NCBI GenBank assembly: GCA_018241725.1
Contig: JAFEDI010000124.1
Span: 1 to 64,000, forward strand
DNA length: 64,000 bases
Origin: Pseudomonadota bacterium
GTDB lineage: Bacteria > Pseudomonadota > Gammaproteobacteria > Burkholderiales > Rhodocyclaceae
Direction: 5' to 3'
Positions within the stretch are counted from its first letter, which is position 1. The number at the start of each line of letters is the position of its first letter. The position numbers were made by a program, and so were the translations under genes. The notes under the pieces were generated by a model. That model ran no database searches and was not told where the DNA came from. It saw nothing but the letters and a program-made list of their open reading frames with translations. Shown here one piece after another: positions 1 to 7,565 of this stretch.

Positions 1-387
<387 letters not shown>

Positions 388-409
388 TCCACCCGGAAAC
401 GGCCTTAGC

Positions 410-448
410 AGGGCCTGACCCGCGCCAACCAGGTGAGGGTCAGGCCCT
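410..448 (+). terminator. Hairpin downstream of thiC
   Basis: A perfect 12-bp inverted repeat (410-421 with 437-448, arms AGGGCCTGACCC and GGGTCAGGCCCT) with a 15-nt loop starts 22 nt after the thiC stop. The stem suits a transcription terminator, but no T-run follows (CATTCC), so termination may be weak or Rho-assisted. Confidence 0.5.
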
Positions 449-502
449 CATTCCATCCCGGCGGTGTAGCATCCGCGCATACCTTTTCTCCGGACACCTT
501 AG

Positions 503-886
503 ATGAACCTGGAAAAAGTCATTTTCGGCTTCTTCATCGTCTTTGCCGCCACGCTGAACTTCGGTTTCTTCATCGGCGAACTCGACAACCCGGTTCACCA
601 CGACATCTACGAGCTGTTCGCGGCGATCGTCGTCAACCTGATCGCCACGGTGCTCAAGTTCGGCGACCGGACGCAGATCGGCGCCGTGCACCTGGCGACC
701 AGCCTGGTGGCAGACCTGCAGTTGCTGGCCGCTGCGATGGTGTGGGGCTACGCGACCCATGTGGCCGGCACGGGAGTCACCGCCGCCAGCATGTCGAGCA
801 TCGTCTCCCTGTCCGGCGGAGCACTGTTCGCCAACGTGGTGTCGGTGATCATCCTTATCGCCGAAACGATCATGCAACGGCGCTGA
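503..886 (+). CDS. DUF6394 family small membrane protein
   Basis: The 127-residue product is mostly hydrophobic, with about four predicted membrane segments (residues about 5-25, 35-55, 70-90 and 100-122). It starts MNLEKVIFGFF and matches my recollection of the DUF6394 family, which has no known function. It ends 5 nt before the GTG start of the potassium channel gene, so the two are probably cotranscribed. The pairing suggests a channel accessory or membrane partner, but that is inference. Family recognition is from memory of the sequence pattern. Confidence 0.75.
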   Translation: MNLEKVIFGFFIVFAATLNFGFFIGELDNPVHHDIYELFAAIVVNLIATVLKFGDRTQIGAVHLATSLVADLQLLAAAMVWGYATHVAGTGVTAASMSSIVSLSGGALFANVVSVIILIAETIMQRR

Positions 887-891
887 CCCAA

Positions 892-2628
892 GTGCTGGAC
901 CGCACGCCCGCCAGCACGATCTTCCTGGTCCTGCGCCGCCTGCGGGCGCCGCTGCTGACCCTCATCGTGATCTTCGCGGTGTCAGTCCTCGGACTGACGC
1001 TGGTTCCTGGCCCACCCGACGCGCAGGGCGTGCCGCAGCGGATGAGCTTCTTCCACGCCACCTATTTCCTCAGCTACACCGCCACGACGATCGGCTTCGG
1101 GGAGATCCCCTACGCCTTCTCGGAACAGCAACGGCTGTGGGTGACCGTCTGCATCTACCTGTCGGTCATCGGCTGGGCCTACACCCTCGGCACCGTGTTC
1201 GCGATGCTGCAGGACAAGAACTTCCTCAACGCCCTGGCGGTGCAGCGCTTCGCACGCCAGGTGCGGCGCCTGCGCGAGGCCTTCTTCCTGGTCTGCGGCT
1301 ACGGAGAAACCGGCCACCTGATCTGCCAGGCCCTCGACGAGATGGGCTACCGGGCGGTCGTCATCGATAACGATGAAGGCAAGATCGCCGACCTGGAGCT
1401 ACAGAGCTACTCCGCCGACATGCCAGCCCTGTGCGCCGACGCCGGCGTACCGGACACACTGATCTTCGCCGGCCTCACAAAGCCCCAGTGCCGCGGCGTC
1501 ATCGCGCTGACCGATCACGACCCGACCAACCTGGCAATCGCCATCGCCGCGCGCCTGCTGGCCCCGTCCGTCCCCGCCCTGTGCCGGGCCGAGCACGCAG
1601 ACACCGCGGCCAACATGGCGTCCTTCGGCACTCGCCACATCATCAACCCCTTCGAGAAGTTCGGCGAGTACATGGCCCTGGCCCTGCGCTCCCCGTCCGC
1701 CTACCACCTGCTGCTGTGGCTGACCGGCCTGCCCGGCACCACGGTGACGCGCCACCGGGAACCGCCGCGGGGCAAATGGGTGTTGTGCGGCTATGGCAGT
1801 TTCGGCAAGGTCATGGCGACCACCCTCGAGAAGGCCGACCTACCGTTGACGATCATCGACAAGAAGGTCTTCGTCGATCCGCCGCGCGTCGGAGTGAAGG
1901 GCGACGGCGCCTGCGGCGACGCGCTGGGCAACGCCGGCATCGGCGACGCCGTCGGCATCGTGGCGGCCACCGGCAACGACATCGACAACCTGTCCATCGT
2001 CGTCACCGCCCGCACGCTGAACCCCGGCCTGTTCACGGTGCTGCGCCAGAACCAGGTTGCCAACCGGACCTTGTTCAATGCCGTGGGTGCGGATTTCTCG
2101 GTCGTCCCCAGCGAGATCGTCGCCCATGAATGCCTCGCCACGCTGACGACCCCCTTGCTGTCCCTGTTTCTCGATGCCGTCAGGCAGGCCGGCGATGCGT
2201 GGGCAAGCTCCGTACTCGAACAGCTCACCGGCAAACTCGGCTGGACCGTACCCGCGGTGTGGAGCGTGAAGCTGAACCTCGCCCAGGCCCCCGCGCTGCA
2301 CCGCCTGCTGATGCATGGCGGCGCGCCCCCCAGCCTGGCCGACGTTCTCAAGGCGCCGCTTACCGACCGTCCGGATCTGGGCTGCATCCCCCTGCTGCTG
2401 GCCCGGGACGGCCAGCCCCCGCAGTTGCTGCCGGACCTCGACCAGGCCTTGCAGCCCGGTGATCATCTGCTGTTCGCCGGCCGCGAAATTGCACGCAAGG
2501 AACTTGGTCTCACACTGTTCAACGAGCACAGCCTGCGCTTCGTGCTGACCGGACGGGACAGCCCCGGCGGCCTGATCTGGGAATGGCTGGCCAGGCGACG
2601 TTGCCCGGATTCCGCGGAGACACGCTAG
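892..2628 (+). CDS. Potassium channel with two RCK (TrkA-N) domains
   Basis: The 578-residue product has a Kch-type architecture. TM1 is at about residues 20-38, the pore loop carries the filter TIGFG (66-70), and TM2 is at about 83-105. Two cytoplasmic RCK/TrkA-N nucleotide-binding domains follow, with glycine motifs GYGETG (about 136) and GYGSFG (about 299). The family gates K+ flux in response to nucleotides or ions. The frame stays open further upstream, but that part overlaps the DUF6394 gene in another frame. The GTG at 892 keeps TM1 intact, while the next ATG (1042) would delete it. The protein reads end to end without a break. Ligand and physiological role cannot be read from the sequence. 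Confidence 0.9.
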   Translation: MLDRTPASTIFLVLRRLRAPLLTLIVIFAVSVLGLTLVPGPPDAQGVPQRMSFFHATYFLSYTATTIGFGEIPYAFSEQQRLWVTVCIYLSVIGWAYTLGTVFAMLQDKNFLNALAVQRFARQVRRLREAFFLVCGYGETGHLICQALDEMGYRAVVIDNDEGKIADLELQSYSADMPALCADAGVPDTLIFAGLTKPQCRGVIALTDHDPTNLAIAIAARLLAPSVPALCRAEHADTAANMASFGTRHIINPFEKFGEYMALALRSPSAYHLLLWLTGLPGTTVTRHREPPRGKWVLCGYGSFGKVMATTLEKADLPLTIIDKKVFVDPPRVGVKGDGACGDALGNAGIGDAVGIVAATGNDIDNLSIVVTARTLNPGLFTVLRQNQVANRTLFNAVGADFSVVPSEIVAHECLATLTTPLLSLFLDAVRQAGDAWASSVLEQLTGKLGWTVPAVWSVKLNLAQAPALHRLLMHGGAPPSLADVLKAPLTDRPDLGCIPLLLARDGQPPQLLPDLDQALQPGDHLLFAGREIARKELGLTLFNEHSLRFVLTGRDSPGGLIWEWLARRRCPDSAETR

Positions 2629-2661
2629 AATGCCGGCCGATAAGACAACAGCATTTTTCGC

Positions 2662-3030
2662 ATGAAAGCTACCCCAATCCTCCCGCCGAGATTGTCCCGC
2701 GCCACTTTCATCGTGGCGCTGATCGTCATCTTCACCATGGCAATGATCCCGCTGCCGGAAGCGTTCAACGCCTTCTCCTTCCAGGACAAGCTCGAGCACT
2801 GCGCCGCCTTCCTCATGCTGATACTGCTGGGCTGGAGCGGCTGGCCCAGCCGCCTGTGGTCCATTGCCATCGGCCTGCTGCTGTACGGCGTACTCATCGA
2901 ACTAGCCCAGCACTTCTTCACGCTCAACCGGGTGGGTGATCCGTGGGACGTGGTAGCCGACACCAGCGGGCTGGTCATCGGCGCAGGACTGATCCGCCTG
3001 CGCGGCCATCGTGACACTTCAATGGCCTGA
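2662..3030 (+). CDS. VanZ-like family membrane protein
   Basis: This 122-residue protein has about four hydrophobic segments and the VanZ-like signature: LEHCAAF after the first segment, E-x2-Q in the third (IELAQHF), then a GDPWDVVADTSG stretch. VanZ-like proteins are widespread and mostly uncharacterised; the name comes from a teicoplanin-resistance accessory gene and does not imply resistance here. It is followed 2 nt later by the cupin gene, so the two are probably one transcript. Confidence 0.8.
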   Translation: MKATPILPPRLSRATFIVALIVIFTMAMIPLPEAFNAFSFQDKLEHCAAFLMLILLGWSGWPSRLWSIAIGLLLYGVLIELAQHFFTLNRVGDPWDVVADTSGLVIGAGLIRLRGHRDTSMA

Positions 3031-3032
3031 TC

Positions 3033-3422
3033 ATGCCTCCACGCAAACCTACAGCACCACAGATCCAGCACTACGAACAGGTTCCGCCTTATCTAACCAA
3101 GGACGGCTCCGAGATCCGGGAACTGATGCACCCCGCGGTCCACGGCAACGCGGCCCAGAGTCTGGCCGAGGCCACGGTACCGGTCGGCACACGGACGCTG
3201 CTGCACCGCCATCACCTGACTGAAGAGCTCTACCACATCACCGCCGGCAGCGGCCGGATGACCCTCGGCGACCATCAGTTCCCGGTAATAGTAGGCGACA
3301 CGATCTGCATCCCGCCCGGCACGCCCCACCGCATCGAAGCCAACGGCGACGACGCGCTGCGCATCCTGTGCTGCTGCTCGCCAGCCTATACTCACGACGA
3401 CACGGAAATTCTCGAGGACTGA
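3033..3422 (+). CDS. Cupin domain-containing protein
   Basis: The 129-residue product is a single small cupin barrel. Motif 1 is recognisable (LLHRHHLTEELYHITAGSG, giving the HxH...E metal ligands), and motif 2 follows as PPGTPHRIEANG with the fourth histidine. Such stand-alone cupins bind a divalent metal and include isomerases, dioxygenases and binding proteins; no substrate can be assigned. The ATG lies 2 nt after the VanZ-like stop. Confidence 0.85.
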   Translation: MPPRKPTAPQIQHYEQVPPYLTKDGSEIRELMHPAVHGNAAQSLAEATVPVGTRTLLHRHHLTEELYHITAGSGRMTLGDHQFPVIVGDTICIPPGTPHRIEANGDDALRILCCCSPAYTHDDTEILED

Positions 3423-3480
3423 CCAGCGCCAGCGGGATTCATCGACTCGGCGAACCAGCTGCACGCCGCGGTCAGCTCAG

Positions 3481-3942
3481 CTATTCCGTCAGGCCTGCAG
3501 ACTTGAACAGATCGATGGTCGCGTTTTCGGTCAGGGTCTGCGTTGCATCGGCACAGTCGACGGATGCCATCCTGCCTTGCGGCAGACGCACGAGGATCGA
3601 CGTCTGCCCCTTCAGATCCTCACTGATCGCATAGTGGTAGGCTCCGCGCTCGAACTCCAGGTTCGCCCCATGGGCCAACAGCCCAAACCTGAAATGGCCG
3701 CGCGGGTGGATCAGCCCGCCAGGAAAGCGGAACTCCAGCCTCGACGGCCGGCCGGCCCGGTACTGGAGATAGCCGTCCTGCGCCCCCAGATTCGTGGATG
3801 CACACAGGGAGTAGTACTTCGTGCCGGCGCGGCAAGACCAGACCGCTCTCTCACCCCCACGGCACAGATTGCCTGCGTCCGCGATGACGCCAGCACTCCA
3901 CGCCACGGCTGCGACACCCAACAGGAAGGACAGCATGCGCAT
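3481..3942 (-). CDS. Secreted hypothetical protein
   Basis: The 153-residue product begins with a clear Sec signal peptide (hydrophobic MLSFLLGVAAVAW, likely cleaved near residue 22). The mature part is polar with four cysteines (LCRG, SCRAG, LCAST, VDCAD), consistent with disulfides in the periplasm. I do not recognise a family. Two in-frame ATGs (3942 and 3936) are both possible starts. It is transcribed towards the cupin gene and stands alone. Confidence 0.7.
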   Translation of the reverse strand: MRMLSFLLGVAAVAWSAGVIADAGNLCRGGERAVWSCRAGTKYYSLCASTNLGAQDGYLQYRAGRPSRLEFRFPGGLIHPRGHFRFGLLAHGANLEFERGAYHYAISEDLKGQTSILVRLPQGRMASVDCADATQTLTENATIDLFKSAGLTE

Positions 3943-4200
3943 CGTTGAAAAACTCCGGATGAGGACCAGGCCCCGTGTCGCGGCATCTTATCAAGCGCAT
4001 GCCATACCGCCACATCCTCTGCCACCGGACGTCCTCTCGATGGGGATACTTGCGCGGACGAGGCCCGCGCCATTCCAGCCGTGCGCTTGCAAAGACGAGA
4101 CCGCGGGCTATAACGGAGAGGCGCTACGCCACCTGCATCGATAGTCCGGCCCCCTTGCCACTTGTCCCATGCTTCAACGGCAGCCCCACGGAGAATGAGC

Positions 4201-4827
4201 ATGCTGACCGCCGACACGCTGAAGAAGGTCTTTCCCCTCTGCCCCAATCCCGATGCCTGGGCCGCAGCGCTCGCCCCAGCACTGTCCAAATACGAGATCA
4301 ACACCCGCGACCGCATCTGCAGCTTCCTGGCCCAGACCGGACACGAGTCGGGGCAGTTCCGGAACCTCGTCGAATCACTGAACTACAGTGCAGCAAGACT
4401 GGTGAAGGTCTGGCCCAAGCGCTTCCCCACCCTCGACGCCGCGACTCCTTATGCGCAAAACGAGCAGAAACTGGGCAACTTCGTCTATGCCAACCGGCTC
4501 GGCAATGGTGACGTGAACAGCGGCGACGGCTTCCACTACCGTGGCCGGGGCCTCATCCAACTCACCGGCCGGAGCAACTACGCTGCGGCAGGCAAGGCCA
4601 TCGGTGCCGATCTGGTCGGTAATCCGGAACTCCTTCAACAACCCGCGTATGCCGTGCTCAGTGCCGCCTGGTTCTGGCAGAGCCACGGGCTCAACGCCCT
4701 CGCCGACGACAAGACGGACGATGACGACCTGGAGGACTTCCGGGAGATCACCCGCCGCATCAACGGCGGCTTCGTCGGCGTCCAGGAACGGTTCGCGCTC
4801 TACAAGCAGATCGAAGCACTCTTGTGA
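4201..4827 (+). CDS. Glycoside hydrolase family 19 (chitinase/endolysin-like)
   Basis: The 208-residue protein is a GH19 catalytic domain with no signal peptide or added binding domain. Visible family features are the catalytic glutamate in QTGHESGQF (E49), the second conserved block YRGRGLIQLTGRSNY (about 115-130), and the aromatic AAWFWQSHGLN. GH19 enzymes cut chitin or, in phage-type members, peptidoglycan. A compact GH19 domain without secretion signal fits an endolysin-like lysozyme, perhaps from an old prophage, but no phage genes flank it. I chose ATG 4201 because GGAG (4190-4193) is 7 nt upstream; ATGs at 4195 and 4162 are in frame. Confidence 0.9.
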   Translation: MLTADTLKKVFPLCPNPDAWAAALAPALSKYEINTRDRICSFLAQTGHESGQFRNLVESLNYSAARLVKVWPKRFPTLDAATPYAQNEQKLGNFVYANRLGNGDVNSGDGFHYRGRGLIQLTGRSNYAAAGKAIGADLVGNPELLQQPAYAVLSAAWFWQSHGLNALADDKTDDDDLEDFREITRRINGGFVGVQERFALYKQIEALL

Positions 4828-4958
4828 GTACACACATGCAGGGGGACACCTGAAAGACGCTCCGGGGCTGTCTATAGTGGGCTTACAGGCCTTGCACAGC
4901 GCATTGGCGCACCGCGCCTTTCCACAAGGCCCCAGGCCCGCTTCCGGAGGAGTGCATC

Positions 4959-5345
4959 ATGGCTGCTGCAGACTTCGGCTTCCTGCGCGTCAAGGTCATC
5001 GCATTGGCCGTCACCGACAAACACCGCGCTCACCGCTTCTACAGCGAGACTTTGGGCCTCGAACCGGCTTACGAAGGCACGCAGAAGGTCGGCTATTTCC
5101 TCGGCACGACGATCCTGATGCTCAAATCCGGCTGGTACGGCGCCCCCACTGACCAGCCCAACCCCCGCATCACCATCGCCACGGCCCACGCGCCGGATAC
5201 CGCCGCCGCCCTGACCGCCCGCGGCGTCCGCATCTCCGACCCGGTCCAGACCTACGACGATGGCTTCAATGTCGGCAGCTTCCTCGACAGCGAAGGAAAC
5301 AAACTGTGGTTCTGCTCACCGGCCGTGACTAACGAGACAGGCTGA
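4959..5345 (+). CDS. VOC (glyoxalase/bleomycin resistance) superfamily protein
   Basis: This 128-residue single VOC module has two beta-alpha-beta-beta-beta repeats. The first has VTDKHRAHRFYSETLGLEP and the second GVRISDPVQTYDDGFNVGSFLDSEGNKLWF. The C-terminal S-x-G-N-x-L-W-F block normally ends such domains, although the usual metal-ligand Glu/His set is only partly present. Substrate cannot be inferred. GGAGG at about 4946 is well placed for the ATG. It is the last intact gene before the decayed region. Confidence 0.85.
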   Translation: MAAADFGFLRVKVIALAVTDKHRAHRFYSETLGLEPAYEGTQKVGYFLGTTILMLKSGWYGAPTDQPNPRITIATAHAPDTAAALTARGVRISDPVQTYDDGFNVGSFLDSEGNKLWFCSPAVTNETG

Positions 5346-5735
5346 AGGCTCGATCTTCCGGCAGAAACTCACCTCCTCGCCATTCGTCGAGCTCAGAAAG
5401 GGCTGCTGCGCGCCAACGATCTGAGCGCGATCGACGTGCCACGCATCGTCCTGACGCGCCTTAAGATGGTGCAGATGTCCGAAGAGGTCTACGCCAGCGG
5501 AATTGAGGAGCATCTTCACGATGGCGTGACGCTGTGCACCACGAGCGTGGCCAAGACGGTGGCCGACGACTGCTTCAAGCACCACAACAAGATCGGTCCG
5601 GACGTAGCGCGGGAAGCCCTGAAGGACGCGCGGGCCAGCAGCAAGGCATCGGTGGATGAAATCTGGCGCTTCGCCAAAATCTGCCGTGTTGCCAACGTGA
5701 TGCGCCCCTACCTGGAGAGCATCGCAACTTGTTGA
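5346..5735 (+). pseudogene. Remnant of an AbiEi-type antitoxin/transcriptional regulator
   Basis: The frame immediately after the VOC stop encodes a recognisable but gutted AbiEi-like protein. A winged-helix start (LLAIRRAQKGLLRANDLSA, then VPRIVLTRL) is joined directly to the C-terminal part (GIEEHLHDGVTLCTTSVAKTVAD, then FKHHNKIGPDVAREAL and IWRFAKICRVANVMRPYLE). The middle of the family (wing plus linker, roughly 80-100 residues) is missing and there is no good start codon. The nearest alternative start is GTG 5436. No AbiEii toxin gene follows. Family assignment is from motif memory. Confidence 0.65.
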
Positions 5736-5739
5736 CAGG

Positions 5740-5752
5740 CGCACATCGTGCG
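5740..5752. promoter_or_regulatory. Short palindrome before the DUF5615 remnant
   Basis: CGCAC-ATC-GTGCG is a perfect 5-bp inverted repeat just after a TTGACA hexamer (5732-5737) and 17 nt upstream of the remnant's first ATG. It could be an old operator for an autoregulated toxin-antitoxin unit. No good -10 box is visible. Confidence 0.25.
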
Positions 5753-5769
5753 ACGATTTTGCGATGAGC

Positions 5770-6016
5770 ATGAAAGACGCTCCGATTTCCTACGACGCCG
5801 ACTGCCGCGACGGTTGCGTGAAGCGGCTGCTCGACCGATTCACAGTTGTGCGAATACGCAGCGGGGAACGGCTTTGTGCTGGTTTCGAAGGATGATGACT
5901 TCCAGGCACTCGTCGCTGCGCGCGGGCATAGACCGAAGCTCATCCGACCTGCCCTGGGCAAGGTCACCAATGATCAAGTGCTAACTGTACTGCTGGGTGT
6001 CGTCGATCGATCCTAA
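5770..6016 (+). pseudogene. Remnant of a DUF5615 PIN-like toxin
   Basis: Two pieces of a DUF5615 (Mut7-C/PIN-like RNase) protein lie in different frames. The first starts at ATG 5770 and resembles the family N-terminus (SYDADCRDG, then VKRLLDRF). The second, in the next frame, is GNGFVLVSKDDDFQAL, then ARGHRPKLIRPALG and NDQVLTVLLG, ending at TAA 6014-6016. The intervening loop of about 25 residues is gone and the frame shifts near 5830-5870. The KDDDF motif carries the usual acidic residues. Intact relatives pair with DUF433 antitoxins; none is seen here. Confidence 0.65.
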
Positions 6017-6050
6017 GGCAGCCCTACCAGACGCCGATTAACGCCGAACT

Positions 6051-6758
6051 TTACAATTTGGCTCGAACAACATATCCGAAACTGAGCAAGGGGAATGCAC
6101 GCTCGACGACGCGTATCGATTTCTCGACGCCCTGCACGAACAACTTTCTGGCCCCTTGAGAACCAAGGATCATCTCGGTCGCAAAGAAATGGTAAGGAAT
6201 GATGGTCCAGTCGGCGAACTGCGCCCGCATGCACAGGGTGTTCAAGATCTTGAAACTGAAATTGTGAATATGATCATGGTGCTGGACTTCGCGACCCACG
6301 GCTCCCATCAGCGTGTTGGCAAAGCACGCTCCATTCGGCGTCGAAAACAGAAATTCCTTACCTTCGAATACTGACTTAACATTCCTGAAGAATGTCAGTG
6401 GCGATTCGATATGCTCGATAAATTCGCCTGCGACGATAACATCGAACGGCTCGCCATGAAGGATGCGCGGGTCAATATTTATCCCATCACCCCTGTAGAT
6501 CAGGGAACGATCGCTTGTGCGCAGGCCAGCGTCTGGAATTTTGCTGGAATTATCGACGCCAACGACTCTTCTCGCGACCTTCGCGAGTCGGCCGTGCAGC
6601 CAATAGTCGGTGTCTCGCTTCTGCAGCGCGGTCTCATCGAAGCATCCGACGTCCAACACCACTTTGTCGCGACATCGCGATTCAATGAATTCCAACCGGT
6701 CCACCGGTCGGCCGACCGACAGCTTCTCCAGCGTTTCATATCGAATCATGTATCCCAA
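6051..6758 (-). CDS. Class I SAM-dependent methyltransferase
   Basis: The 235-residue protein has the Rossmann methyltransferase order. Motif I is VVLDVGCFDETAL (about residues 33-45), motif II is VVGVDNSS, and the acidic post-II segment is followed by FDVIVAGEFIEHIESP, typical of the Methyltransf_11/UbiE-like group. HDHIHNFS and FGYVVRAKL lie near the end. Such proteins often modify glycans or lipids in surface-polysaccharide loci. The acceptor is unknown. It looks intact but is visibly less GC-rich than its neighbours and sits between decayed genes, so it is probably horizontally acquired cargo. ATG 6749 is an alternative start. Confidence 0.8.
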   Translation of the reverse strand: MGYMIRYETLEKLSVGRPVDRLEFIESRCRDKVVLDVGCFDETALQKRDTDYWLHGRLAKVARRVVGVDNSSKIPDAGLRTSDRSLIYRGDGINIDPRILHGEPFDVIVAGEFIEHIESPLTFFRNVKSVFEGKEFLFSTPNGACFANTLMGAVGREVQHHDHIHNFSFKILNTLCMRAQFADWTIIPYHFFATEMILGSQGARKLFVQGVEKSIRVVERAFPLLSFGYVVRAKL

Positions 6759-6841
6759 GTGATCACCCCGATCGCACAGCCGCAGCGTCCTTAAAGCCCC
6801 AATGGCCTGACTCCGGCCGACCCGACTTGCAATTATCTGCG

Positions 6842-6945
6842 GAGCACAAGGGCCAACAGAGTGCTAATCAGTCGAGAGTAAAGTCCGACAGGGCAGAGCA
6901 CAAGGGCCAACGGAGTGCCAAGCAGGCAAGGATAAAGCCCGACAG
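6842..6945. repeat. Two-unit 54-bp imperfect tandem repeat
   Basis: Two consecutive units start with the same 16 bases, GAGCACAAGGGCCAAC, at 6842 and 6896 (period 54). They stay similar to the shared ending CCGACAG. Read on the plus strand the repeat would encode AEHKGQ(Q/R)SA(N/K)Q twice, but no convincing gene surrounds it. It abuts the point where the integrase remnant loses similarity. Confidence 0.75.
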
Positions 6946-7131
6946 AGAAATGGTCGGGTACTCCTGGCGCACGAACTCGCTGAACGTTGGCATGCCCTTC
7001 ACGCGGTCACGGTCTTCCAGCGGATCCCCACCGCGATCGACGATGGCGCGCATCTCCAGCGCGAGCCTGCCAACATCCAGTAGCAGATTGACATGGTCGT
7101 CTCGTGCGTAAAGTTGGGCAACAATCCCGCG
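6946..7131 (-). pseudogene. N-terminal fragment of a tyrosine-type integrase
   Basis: Between a TAG at 7132-7134 and the tandem repeat, the minus strand encodes a peptide with LALEMRAIVDRGGDPLEDR followed by GMPTFSEFVRQEY. This is the arm-DNA-binding/SAM-like N-terminal junction typical of tRNA-targeting phage/island integrases. The expected continuation (core-binding domain, then R-H-R-Y catalytic domain) is absent; the frame runs into the repeat as unrelated sequence. The fragment lies about 290 nt from tRNA-Phe, a common integration target, which supports an old island insertion. Confidence 0.55.
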
Positions 7132-7134
7132 CTA

Positions 7135-7310
7135 GGCAACAACGCTCGCCGCAACTACTTGCTCAGCGTCCACGCGGATTCTGCGAGACCTGGAGGAGAT
7201 AGGCAGGCTACCGCCCAGCCAGGATTTGAGGGATTTTTTTGCGGAGGAACTTGCCAAGTTGGACGGAAACGAAGCCCTTCACGGCCAAGCTGGCACCTAG
7301 CCCTGCGAAC
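7135..7310 (+). other. Protein-like remnant of unknown family
   Basis: One plus-strand frame after the TAG at about 7132 reads as protein-like text (SASTRILRDLEEIGRLPPS, then DLRDFFAEELAKLDGNEAL) before a TAG near 7306. It has no start codon. The helix-turn-helix-like first part could be the tail of a regulator or Fic-type protein. I cannot name it and it may be chance. The rest of 7310-7380 shows nothing. Confidence 0.25.
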
Positions 7311-7380
7311 GCGTCCTCCCCGCTCTGCCACGGCAGACCCGACAATCTTTCGGGCCGCGGACTTTTTCCCGCGTGAACGC

Positions 7381-7411
7381 AAAAACGCCGACCACATGGA
7401 TCGGCGTTTTT
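7381..7411 (-). terminator. Intrinsic terminator of tRNA-Phe
   Basis: A perfect 11-bp inverted repeat (7381-7391 with 7401-7411) with a 9-nt loop. On the minus strand it reads AAAAACGCCGA, loop, TCGGCGTTTTT, a classic bidirectional stem plus U-tract. It starts 12 nt past the tRNA CCA end. Confidence 0.9.
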
Positions 7412-7423
7412 ACTTGAATTACT

Positions 7424-7499
7424 TGGTGGCCAGTCGCGGAATCGAACCACGGACACGCGGATTTTCAATCCGCTGCTCTACCAACTGAGCTAACTGGCC
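7424..7499 (-). tRNA. tRNA-Phe (anticodon GAA)
   Basis: The reverse complement folds as a 76-nt tRNA. The acceptor is GGCCAGT/ACTGGCC, the D-arm is AGCTCAGTTGGTAGAGC, and the anticodon stem GCGGA/TCCGC encloses loop TTGAAAA with anticodon GAA. The T-arm contains GTTCGATTC. Discriminator A and CCA are encoded in the DNA. It decodes TTC/TTT phenylalanine codons. It has its own promoter and terminator. A nearby integrase fragment suggests the 3' end once served as an attachment site. Confidence 0.98.
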
Positions 7500-7513
7500 C
7501 CGAAAGAGAGCGC

Positions 7514-7542
7514 ATTATAGGAAGAGGTTCGGAACTCGTCAA
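7514..7542 (-). promoter_or_regulatory. Sigma-70 promoter of tRNA-Phe
   Basis: On the minus strand a -35 box TTGACG (7537-7542) and a perfect -10 box TATAAT (7514-7519) are separated by exactly 17 nt. The predicted start, about 7 nt downstream, falls just ahead of the mature 5' end at 7499. The spacer to the -10 is GC-balanced and there is no coding overlap. Confidence 0.9.
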
Positions 7543-7565
7543 GCACTTTCTGTTTTTATTTTGAA

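Noticed and set aside
4201-4827. GH19 gene as evidence of a resident prophage
   Set aside because: No holin, tail, capsid, terminase or repressor genes occur nearby, so a prophage cannot be supported.
7424-7499. Duplicate tRNA-Phe 3' end as an island attachment site
   Set aside because: I looked for a second copy of the tRNA 3' end between about 4.8 and 7.4 kb and did not find one, so no att pair is claimed.
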